Origin: Streptomyces sp. I05A-00742
Lineage (GTDB): Bacteria > Actinomycetota > Actinomycetes > Streptomycetales > Streptomycetaceae
Length of the DNA stretch: 40,199 nucleotides
Direction: 5' to 3'
Assembly (NCBI RefSeq): GCF_013055795.1
Contig: NZ_JABETO010000022.1
Coordinates: 1-40,199, forward strand
The notes beneath the pieces were generated by a model, which saw only the letters and a program-made list of their open reading frames with translations, was not told the DNA's origin and ran no database searches. Positions 32,253 to 38,461 of this stretch are shown in pieces. Every line of letters starts with the position of its first letter. Positions within the stretch are counted from its first letter, which is position 1. A program made the translations under genes and the position numbers.

Positions 32253-32380
32253 GCCGAAAGCGGGAATCCACGGGCCTGTTGGCAAGATCGGGTCGTGATT
32301 CGCACTGATGGTGTGTCACTCGTTATTCAGCGTGGCGACGGGTCGGCGCGGCGCCGGACGGGGGCGGAGGGACAGGGGGA

Positions 32381-33550
32381 TCAGAAACGGCCGCGCGCCA
32401 CGTTCCGGGCGACGCCCGAGCTCATCGCGCGGCCGGCGGGGTGGTGGTGCTCGGTCCGCCGGACGGCCAGCAGCGCCATGTCGTCGTCACCGCTGCCGCC
32501 CGTGTGCCGGGCCACGTCCGCCACGAGGTGGTCGAGGAGGGCGTCCGGGTTCCTGAACTGCCGCCCGGCCAGGCGGTCCTGCGGGTCGTAGAAGACCCCG
32601 GCGGCGTCCCGCGCCTCCGTCACCCCGTCGGTGAACAGCAGCAGCGTCGCCCCGGGCGGGAACGCCCACTCCTCCACCCGGTCCGGCCACTCCCCCAGTT
32701 CGCCCATGCCGAGCGGCAGGGCCGGCGTCCGCGGACCCGTCTCGGCCACCGTGCCGTCCGCGCGGAGCAGCAGCGGGGGCGGGTGGCCGCGGTTCACCAG
32801 GCGGAGGACCTCGCCGTCGCCGTGCGGCACCTCGGCCAGGACGGCGGTGGTGAACCCCTCGAACTGGTCGATGTTGGCCCGCCGTCCGCCCTCCCGCCGC
32901 AACGCGCGCTCCAGCCGCGACGCGAGCCCCGACAGCGTCGGCTCCCCCTCAGCCGCCTCCCGGAACGCGCCGATCACGACGGCCACGGCCTCCACGGCGC
33001 CGAGCCCCTTGCCGCGGACGTCGCCGACGATCAGGCGTACGCCGTGCGGGGTGGCCTGGACGGCGTACAGGTCGCCGCCGATCCGGGCGTCGGCCTGCGC
33101 CGCCACGTAGCGGGCCGCGACGCGCAGCCCGTCCAGGCGGGCCGGCGGGGCGGGCAGGACGGCCCGCTGCGCGGCCTCGGCGATGCCGCGGGCGGACCTG
33201 AGGCGGCTGTCGCTGCGGCGCACGACGCGGTTGATGCCCAGCGCGAGGAGGGCGACGGTCAGGACCGTGACGTTCTCGGTGACCGATTCGCCGGTGCTCG
33301 GGGCGCCGCGGTGGACGGTGATGTCCACGGACGCCAGCACCGCGATCACCGCCGTCACCACGGTGGCCCGGGCGGAGAGCAGGGAGGCGGCGACGAGCGG
33401 GGCGGCGGCGAAGAAGGGGGCGGAGTTGTAGTTGGGGGGCGTGAGGAAGGCGAAGACCTCGCCCGCCACGAGGAGGACCGCGGGGAGCCAGCACGCGGCG
33501 CGCAACAGCACGTTCGGGGCGGTGCGTTCCGGCCCGTCTCGCTTCCCCAC
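32381..33550 (-). CDS. Membrane-bound SpoIIE-type PP2C phosphatase
   Basis: A 389-residue protein from GTG 33550, which has AGGAGA seven bases upstream; ATG 33619 in the same frame has no good site. The N-terminal third carries about four hydrophobic helices (PNVLLRAACWLPAVLLVAGE, FFAAAPLVAASLLSARATVV, NVTVLTVALLALGINRVV). The C-terminal PP2C/SpoIIE domain has the metal motifs IGGDLYAV, VGDVRGKGLGAVEA, FTDGVTEARD and GDDDMALLAV. It probably dephosphorylates an anti-anti-sigma protein in response to a membrane signal. No kinase or antagonist gene is adjacent, and it lacks the HATPase domain seen in the phosphatase at 2504-4234. The first helices have no recognised sensor signature. Confidence 0.9.
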   Translation of the reverse strand: MGKRDGPERTAPNVLLRAACWLPAVLLVAGEVFAFLTPPNYNSAPFFAAAPLVAASLLSARATVVTAVIAVLASVDITVHRGAPSTGESVTENVTVLTVALLALGINRVVRRSDSRLRSARGIAEAAQRAVLPAPPARLDGLRVAARYVAAQADARIGGDLYAVQATPHGVRLIVGDVRGKGLGAVEAVAVVIGAFREAAEGEPTLSGLASRLERALRREGGRRANIDQFEGFTTAVLAEVPHGDGEVLRLVNRGHPPPLLLRADGTVAETGPRTPALPLGMGELGEWPDRVEEWAFPPGATLLLFTDGVTEARDAAGVFYDPQDRLAGRQFRNPDALLDHLVADVARHTGGSGDDDMALLAVRRTEHHHPAGRAMSSGVARNVARGRF

Positions 33551-33661
33551 CGTGCGCTCTCCTGACCCGGCCGGCGTCTGCTCCCTCCCACCCTGGTCCC
33601 AGGGGGAGGCGCCGTCCATCGGGGGTGGGCCGTGTGGGGGCCGGGCCGGCCCCCGGGTCCC

Positions 33662-35239
33662 CTACCCTGCCGACGACCGCCGCGTACGGCCACCGCCGCG
33701 CGCCGCCGGTGCCGCGCCGTCCGGGCGGGGGCGGCGGCGGGGTCCCCGCCGGCCCTCGGTACCCGCCTCGGTACTCGTCTTGGCGCCAGACTTGGTGCCC
33801 GTCTTGGTGCCCGTGTTGGTGCCCGTCTTGGCACCCGAGCCGGCGCGTCCGCGCCCGCGCCCGGAGCGCGTCCCGGAGGACGCGCTGCGGGCCGGGGCCG
33901 GCGGGGTCGGCGGGGTGATCACCACGGGCACCCCACTGGGCTCACGCGCCCCGGTGATCCGTGCGACCTCGGCGTCCTCGGGAACCACCCGGGTCACCTG
34001 CGGCGCGATCTTCGCGTTGGTCATCATGCGGGTCATCTCGCGCCGCTGCTCCGGCAGCACCAGGGTCACCACCGTGCCCGACTCCCCCGCACGGGCGGTC
34101 CGGCCGCCGCGGTGGAGGTAGTCCTTGTGGTCGACGGGCGGGTCGATGTTGACGACCAGGTCCAGGCCGTCGATGTGGATGCCGCGGGCCGCCACGTTGG
34201 TCGCGATGAGCGCGGTGACCTCGTCGGTGCGGAACTGCTCCAGCGTGCGGTTGCGCTGCGGCTGGCTCTTGCCGCCGTGCAGGGCGGCAGCGCGGACGCC
34301 CTGGGACAGCAGCCGCTTGGTCAGCCGGTCGGCACCGCGCTTGGTGTCCACGAACATGATCACGCGTCCCTCACGGGCCGCGATCCGGGTCACCGCGTCC
34401 TTCTTCGCGTCGTCGTCCGCGAGGTGGAACAGGTGGTGCTCCATGGTGACGACCGCCCCCGCGGACGGGTCCACGGAGTGTGTCACGGGGTCGCTGAGGA
34501 AGCGGCGGACGAGCCGGTCGACGTTGCGGTCGAGCGTCGCCGAGAAGAGCATCCGCTGCCCGCCCGGGGCGACCTGCTCCAGGAGCCGGGTGACCTGCGG
34601 CAGGAAGCCCATGTCGGCCATCTGGTCGGCCTCGTCCAGGACGGTGATCGCCACATCGGCCAGGGAGCAGTCGCCGCGCTGGATGAGGTCGGCGAGCCGG
34701 CCCGGCGTGGCCACCAGGACCTCGGCGCCACGGGCGAGCTGGTTGGCCTGGCGGCCGATGGACATGCCGCCGACCACGGTGGCGGTCCGCAGGTTCACGG
34801 CCGTGGCGTACGGGGCCAGCGAGTCGGTGACCTGCTGGGCCAGCTCCCGGGTGGGGACGAGGACGAGCGCGAGCGGACGGCGGTGGTCGGCCCGGCGGCC
34901 GGCGGTGCGGGCCAGCAGCGCGAGGCCGAAGGCCAGGGTCTTGCCGGAGCCGGTGCGGCCGCGGCCGAGGACGTCGCGCCCCGCGAGCGAGTTCGGGAGG
35001 GTGGCGGCCTGGATCGGGAAGGGCGCGGTGACACCCTCGCGGGTCAGGGTCGACAGCAGCCCGGCGGGCAGGCCGAGGTCGTCGAAGGACTCCACCGGCG
35101 GCAGCGCGGGCGTCGTGCTCACCGGGGTCTCGAACTCCGCCGGACCGTCGGCGGGCGGGGCCGGCCTGCGGCGCGCCGACTGGCCGCCGCGCGTACCGGT
35201 GGAACGGGGCGGACGGGCGGGGCGGGCGGAGCGTGGCAT
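33662..35239 (-). CDS. DEAD-box RNA helicase (RhlE/CsdA-like)
   Basis: A 525-residue ATP-dependent RNA helicase. Residues 1-45 are basic and disordered. The Q motif is PFPIQAATLPNSLAGRDVLG, Walker A GRTGSGKT (94-101), PTRELAQQ motif Ia, DEAD in VLDEADQMADMGF, SAT in LFSATLDRNVDRL, and the C-terminal domain motifs VATPGRLADL, TNVAARGIHIDG and HRGGRTARAG. The tail is Lys/Thr/Gly then Arg-rich, with imprecise 12-bp tandem repeats (about 33775-33830) encoding KTGT-like units, a likely RNA-binding tail. It lies downstream of the cold-shock gene on the same strand, separated by that gene's terminator and a tandem-repeat leader. Together they fit cold-induced RNA unwinding. Confidence 0.95.
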   Translation of the reverse strand: MPRSARPARPPRSTGTRGGQSARRRPAPPADGPAEFETPVSTTPALPPVESFDDLGLPAGLLSTLTREGVTAPFPIQAATLPNSLAGRDVLGRGRTGSGKTLAFGLALLARTAGRRADHRRPLALVLVPTRELAQQVTDSLAPYATAVNLRTATVVGGMSIGRQANQLARGAEVLVATPGRLADLIQRGDCSLADVAITVLDEADQMADMGFLPQVTRLLEQVAPGGQRMLFSATLDRNVDRLVRRFLSDPVTHSVDPSAGAVVTMEHHLFHLADDDAKKDAVTRIAAREGRVIMFVDTKRGADRLTKRLLSQGVRAAALHGGKSQPQRNRTLEQFRTDEVTALIATNVAARGIHIDGLDLVVNIDPPVDHKDYLHRGGRTARAGESGTVVTLVLPEQRREMTRMMTNAKIAPQVTRVVPEDAEVARITGAREPSGVPVVITPPTPPAPARSASSGTRSGRGRGRAGSGAKTGTNTGTKTGTKSGAKTSTEAGTEGRRGPRRRPRPDGAAPAARGGGRTRRSSAG

Positions 35240-35384
35240 GCGGGACCTTCCCTGGCTGGGCGTGGGTGGTGCGGAGTGGTGCGGGTGCGGAGTGGTGCGG
35301 GTGCGGCGCTGTCAGCTGTGCGTCGGCTGGAGCGGCGGGTTCGGCTGGAGCGGCTGTACGTCTGCTGGACCGGAGCTGTACCTA

Positions 35385-35462
35385 CTGAACCGGCTGTATC
35401 TACCGGACCGGCTGTACCTGCCGGACCAGCTGCACTACCGGACCGGCTGTACGACCGGACCG
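35385..35462. repeat. Degenerate 17-18-bp tandem repeats upstream of the DEAD-box gene
   Basis: Units related to CCGGACCGGCTGTACCTG start at 35403, 35421 and 35438. A partial unit is at 35455 and a more diverged one near 35386. They lie between the csp terminator and the helicase start, inside what should be the helicase control region. The rest of 35240-35384 shows GGAGCGGCTG-like words but no gene. Confidence 0.75.
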
Positions 35463-35465
35463 AAA

Positions 35466-35497
35466 ATGGGGCCCGCACCCAGTGGTGCGGGCCCCAT
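35466..35497 (-). terminator. Intrinsic terminator of the cold-shock gene
   Basis: A perfect 14-bp stem (ATGGGGCCCGCACC and GGTGCGGGCCCCAT) with loop CAGT, followed in the minus direction by TTTTCGG. Two smaller perfect hairpins precede it: 35612-35630 (8-bp stem) and 35591-35607 (7-bp stem). Confidence 0.85.
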
Positions 35498-35590
35498 GGC
35501 CTCGTGCGTCGGGCGACACCCATGCGCCGAGGGCCCGCCCCTCACGGGGACGGGAGCCGTTCGCGCGCGGGTGTCGCCCGTGCGTCGAGA

Positions 35591-35630
35591 GTCGTCGGAA
35601 CGACGACGATAGTCGTCACCGGGTGACGAC
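35591..35630 (-). other. Two small hairpins after the cold-shock stop codon
   Basis: GTCGTCAC-CGG-GTGACGAC (35612-35630) and GTCGTCG-GAA-CGACGAC (35591-35607) follow the stop codon within 50 bases. They may stabilise the 3' end of the short csp mRNA or help termination. Confidence 0.55.
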
Positions 35631-35635
35631 GAACG

Positions 35636-35839
35636 TCAGATGCCGACGATGTTCTCCGCCTGCAGGCCCTTCTGGCCCTGCGTGACGTCGAAGGAAACCT
35701 TCTGACCCTCGAGCAGCTCACGGAAGCCGGTGGAGGCGATGTTCGAGTAGTGGGCGAAGACGTCGGGGCCGCCGCCGTCCTGCTCGATGAAGCCGAAGCC
35801 CTTCTCCGAGTTGAACCACTTCACGGTGCCAGTAGCCAT
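35636..35839 (-). CDS. Cold-shock protein (CspA family)
   Basis: A 67-residue single OB-fold RNA chaperone that matches the family over its whole length. RNP1 is KGFGFIEQ and RNP2 is VFAHYSNI; the family opening GTVKWFNSEKGFGFI is intact. ATG 35839 is set by AAGGAGAT six bases upstream; the open frame to 35908 is leader. The leader is at least 100 bases (to about 35960), as is usual for cold-shock genes, in a region less GC-rich than average. The 255-bp gap to the DUF6227-like gene holds no other feature I recognise. A strong terminator lies 140 bases after the stop, so the mRNA is short. Confidence 0.97.
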   Translation of the reverse strand: MATGTVKWFNSEKGFGFIEQDGGGPDVFAHYSNIASTGFRELLEGQKVSFDVTQGQKGLQAENIVGI

Positions 35840-36094
35840 GTCTATCTCCTTGGTAATGGGATGGGGCCCCACCGCCGGAATAGACCGGCATAAACAAAAG
35901 TGCGCCATCGGCTACATGGCCGAGGCGCACACGAGTTCATGGGTACCACAACTGCAACTCGAACAACCGTAGCACATCGGACGGCGGCCCCCCGTTGGCT
36001 TTCCGCCCCGCCCTCCTCCGGCCGTCCATTCCGGCGCCGGGAACACCCGGCCGCATTTCCCGGGGGAACCCGCCCGGGCCCCCGGAATCCCGGC

Positions 36095-36895
36095 CTATAA
36101 CTCGACTCCCAGGGCCCTGGCGTGCCGGTCGGCCGCCACCTCGGCGTCCGCCTCGTCGAGGTACACCTCACACACGAGCCGGCCGTCGGACGTCATGTTG
36201 TGCTCCAGTTCCCAGAGCGAGACCTCGCCCCCGCCCTCCAGCAGGAAGGCGTGCTCGTAGAACCGGCACCAGGTGGCGTCCCGGCCGGGCCCGCGCCGCC
36301 GGGGCTTGGTGATCAGCGCGATGTGGTGGCCGAGGGCGCCCTGGAGGATCTCGCCGACGACCTCGCCAGGACCGTCCGGGTTCTCGGCCCGGCGCAGCAG
36401 CCGCCGGGCGTGGTCGGGCGAGGCCTCGGAGACGTACTCGCGGCGCGGCCGGACGGGCCCCATGGCCAGCAGCAGCTCCTCGGCCAGCCAGGCCGGCAGC
36501 TCCTCGTCCTCGCAGCCGGGCCCGATGCCCCCGCCGATCCGCTCGTGGACCCGGCGCTCGGCCTCGTCGAGGGCGTCCTCGCGGGCGTACAGCTCGTACT
36601 GGAGATCCTCGCCCGTCCCCGTGTCGTGCTCCAGCTCGTACAGCAGCAGGCTACTGCCGTCGGCGAGGAGGAAGATATGGCGGTAGGTGTTGCACCGCAG
36701 CGGGCGGACGCCGTCGTTGCGCTGCCGGTACGAGCGGAGCTCCGCCTGGTGCATCAGCGCGGTGCGCAGCCGCTCCAGCAGGGGCTCGGCGATCTCGAAG
36801 CCGTTCTGCGCGCGTCCCAGCAGCTCGGCCACGTGCTCGGCGGGCGTCGGGCCGCCGTTCCGGTTGTCTCCCCCGCCCGTGCGCATCTGCTCCAT
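36095..36895 (-). CDS. DUF6227-like protein
   Basis: A 266-residue soluble acidic protein resembling the actinobacterial DUF6227 family. It contains two copies of one motif: CNTYRHIFLLADGSSLLLYE followed by LEHDTG near residue 60-85, and CRFYEHAFLLEGGGEVSLWE followed by LEHNMT near 215-240. This suggests an internal duplication of a beta-rich module. No catalytic motif, signal peptide or membrane helix is seen. ATG 36895 is preferred (GGGAGG nine bases upstream); ATG 36886 is possible. It is divergent from the NTF2-like gene at 37113. Function unknown. Confidence 0.8.
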   Translation of the reverse strand: MEQMRTGGGDNRNGGPTPAEHVAELLGRAQNGFEIAEPLLERLRTALMHQAELRSYRQRNDGVRPLRCNTYRHIFLLADGSSLLLYELEHDTGTGEDLQYELYAREDALDEAERRVHERIGGGIGPGCEDEELPAWLAEELLLAMGPVRPRREYVSEASPDHARRLLRRAENPDGPGEVVGEILQGALGHHIALITKPRRRGPGRDATWCRFYEHAFLLEGGGEVSLWELEHNMTSDGRLVCEVYLDEADAEVAADRHARALGVEL

Positions 36896-37112
36896 GCCTC
36901 TCGACCTCCCGGCCTTCTTCCTGCCCACCCCGCGCACTTACGGTAGCGGCGCGAACACGGGACAGGGGCGGGTTCGCCGCATCCGCCGGGGCGCCCGCCG
37001 GGCCGGCGGACGCGCGCCCCACGGGTCCCCGGCCTACAGTCGAAGACGTGTGCCGGATGCCGCACGAGGCCCGCGGCACCGCCCATCGGCACCCGACGCG
37101 CAGGAGGCCGCC

Positions 37113-37442
37113 TTGTCCCCCGCCCTGTCCCCCGAGGAACTCAGCGATCCGTCCGTCCGAGCCGTGGTCATCGCGGTGCGCGACGGCGACCGGGACGCCT
37201 TCTACGGAGCCTTCGCCGACCACGCCGAGCTCACCGACGACGGCGCCCTCCAGGACCTGCGGGCCTGGGCGGAACGCGAGGTGTTCGGCGCACACGGGCG
37301 CATCGAGGTCGAGGAGGAGCGGCAGCACGGGCGGTACGTGCTCGGCCGGTTCCGTTCGGACCAGTGGGACTTCCCGAAGACGTTCTGGCACTTCCAGATC
37401 AGCGAGGGGCGGATCACCCGGCTGGACGTGGGCCAGGGCTGA
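37113..37442 (+). CDS. Small NTF2/SnoaL-like protein
   Basis: A 109-residue protein. A helix with AVVIAVRDGDRDAFYGAFAD is followed by AELTDDGALQDLRAWAEREV and a beta-rich C-terminus (GRYVLGRFRSDQWDFPKTFW, then HFQISEGRITRLDVGQG). This order is that of the NTF2-like alpha+beta barrel, used for ligand binding or as a small enzyme. The start is TTG 37113, set by a perfect AGGAGG (37102-37107) five bases upstream; earlier in-frame codons overlap the divergent promoter region. A TACAGT box at 37035-37040 may be its -10. Function unknown. Confidence 0.8.
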   Translation: MSPALSPEELSDPSVRAVVIAVRDGDRDAFYGAFADHAELTDDGALQDLRAWAEREVFGAHGRIEVEEERQHGRYVLGRFRSDQWDFPKTFWHFQISEGRITRLDVGQG

Positions 37443-37601
37443 CCGGGCGGCCGGGAGCCGGCACCGGAGGTTCCGATTCCGCCACCCGTCCCCCACCCGT
37501 CCCGCACCCGACCCGCACCCGTCCCGCCCATGCGTGAGGATGTTGTGCGCACGCCGGCCACCGGGGCAACCCGCCTCCCGGCGCTTCCTTCTTACTGCCG
37601 A

Positions 37602-37621
37602 CGGGAGGTGACCGCCTCCCG
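37602..37621 (+). promoter_or_regulatory. Hairpin in the leader of the winged-helix gene
   Basis: CGGGAGG and CCTCCCG arms around TGACCG lie just before the GAGGAGG ribosome site (37631-37637). It could influence translation of the 37645 gene. No regulator is known. Confidence 0.4.
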
Positions 37622-37644
37622 ACGGGGTCAGAGGAGGAACGTTC

Positions 37645-38031
37645 ATGTCCCTGCACTCCCCGCGGGCCCTCCGGAGCCGTCCGGCCCACCTCGTCGGCCC
37701 GGCCGCGGTCCACGGCCACCGGCCGGCGAACGAGCGGGTCGCCCTCGACTACCAGCGGCGCACGGCCGTCGTCGGCGGACGGGAACTCCGGCTCACCGAT
37801 CGCGAGTTCGAGCTCCTGGCGCATCTGGTCACCCGTCCGCACCAGGTGCACACCCGGCGCCAGCTCCTGGCGTCCGTGTGGGGGCCGACCGCCGTCGGCG
37901 GCGGCCGGACCGTGGACGTCCACATCGCCCGGCTGCGCGGCAAGCTCGGCCCGGAGCACCGCACGGTGATCACGACGGTGCGGCACGTCGGGTACGCGTA
38001 CGACCCGTCGCGGCCGTCCACCGTCGGCTGA
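37645..38031 (+). CDS. Orphan OmpR/PhoB-type winged-helix protein
   Basis: A 128-residue protein in which residues about 32-122 form a Trans_reg_C winged helix: VALDYQRRTAVVGGRELRLT, EFELLAHLVTRPHQVHTRRQ, then RTVDVHIARLRGKLG and the wing VRHVGYAYDP. There is no receiver domain, and no histidine kinase gene is nearby. The first 30 residues are basic and disordered. It has a strong ribosome site (GAGGAGG). Such stand-alone winged helices are widespread in Streptomyces and act as DNA-binding proteins without a phospho-switch; the target is unknown. An 11-bp hairpin terminator (38093-38125) follows. Confidence 0.85.
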   Translation: MSLHSPRALRSRPAHLVGPAAVHGHRPANERVALDYQRRTAVVGGRELRLTDREFELLAHLVTRPHQVHTRRQLLASVWGPTAVGGGRTVDVHIARLRGKLGPEHRTVITTVRHVGYAYDPSRPSTVG

Positions 38032-38092
38032 TCCGTTCTACGCCTCCTCCGGCAGCCCGTCGGCGACACGGAGGTGACGCACATCACCATTC

Positions 38093-38125
38093 GGAAGGCC
38101 GGGTCCATTGCCGGCCCGGCCTTCC
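38093..38125. terminator. Terminator after the winged-helix gene
   Basis: GGAAGGCCGGG (38093-38103) pairs perfectly with CCCGGCCTTCC (38115-38125), loop 11 bases. It lies between convergent transcripts and may serve both. Confidence 0.7.
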
Positions 38126-38198
38126 CGCTCCACCGGTACGGGCAATTCGGCCGGGCATTGGCCGGACCACTGTCGTCCAATGCCCGGAAAACACCGAG

Positions 38199-38231
38199 AG
38201 GCCCAGATCAGAACCTCTCTGACCTGGGCCT
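38199..38231 (-). terminator. Terminator of tRNA-Lys
   Basis: AGGCCCAG-A-TCAG and CTGA-C-CTGGGCCT form a stem of 8 plus 4 bp with one mismatch and a 7-base loop, starting seven bases after the tRNA 3' end. In the minus direction it is followed by a TGTTTTCC tract. Confidence 0.8.
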
Positions 38232-38237
38232 CGGCGG

Positions 38238-38310
38238 TAGGCCGTGTGGGACTCGAACCCACAACCAATGGATTAAAAGTCCACTGCTCTGCCAATTGAG
38301 CTAACGGCCC
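38238..38310 (-). tRNA. tRNA-Lys(UUU)
   Basis: A 73-base tRNA. The acceptor stem GGGCCGT/ACGGCCT (first pair G-U), D arm GCTC/GAGC, anticodon arm GTGGA/TCCAT with loop CTTTTAA (anticodon TTT), and T arm GTGGG/CCCAC with loop TTCGAGT all pair. The discriminator base is A. The 3' CCA is not encoded (CCG follows), so it must be added enzymatically. A terminator follows at 38199-38231. Confidence 0.97.
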
Positions 38311-38370
38311 GCACCCCGCAGCATAGCCCGGCAGGGCGCCGGAACCAGAGTCGTTATCCCCGGCACTTTC

Positions 38371-38401
38371 CCGGAAGGCCTCTTGGAGGGAGGCCTTCCG
38401 G
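38371..38401 (-). terminator. Terminator of the right-edge DEAD-box gene
   Basis: CCGGAAGGCCTC (38371-38382) and GAGGCCTTCCGG (38390-38401) form a perfect 12-bp stem with a 7-base loop, 61 bases after the helicase stop. No T-run follows. Confidence 0.8.
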
Positions 38402-38461
38402 TACCGGAGTCCCGTTACGGGCCCTCAGTTCCGCTGGTGGGAAGGGTGGTCGGCCGAAGGC

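Noticed and set aside
32011..32319. N-terminal extension of the M23 peptidase
   Set aside because: The open frame covers a ydaO-type riboswitch and promoter; GTG 32010 has the ribosome site.
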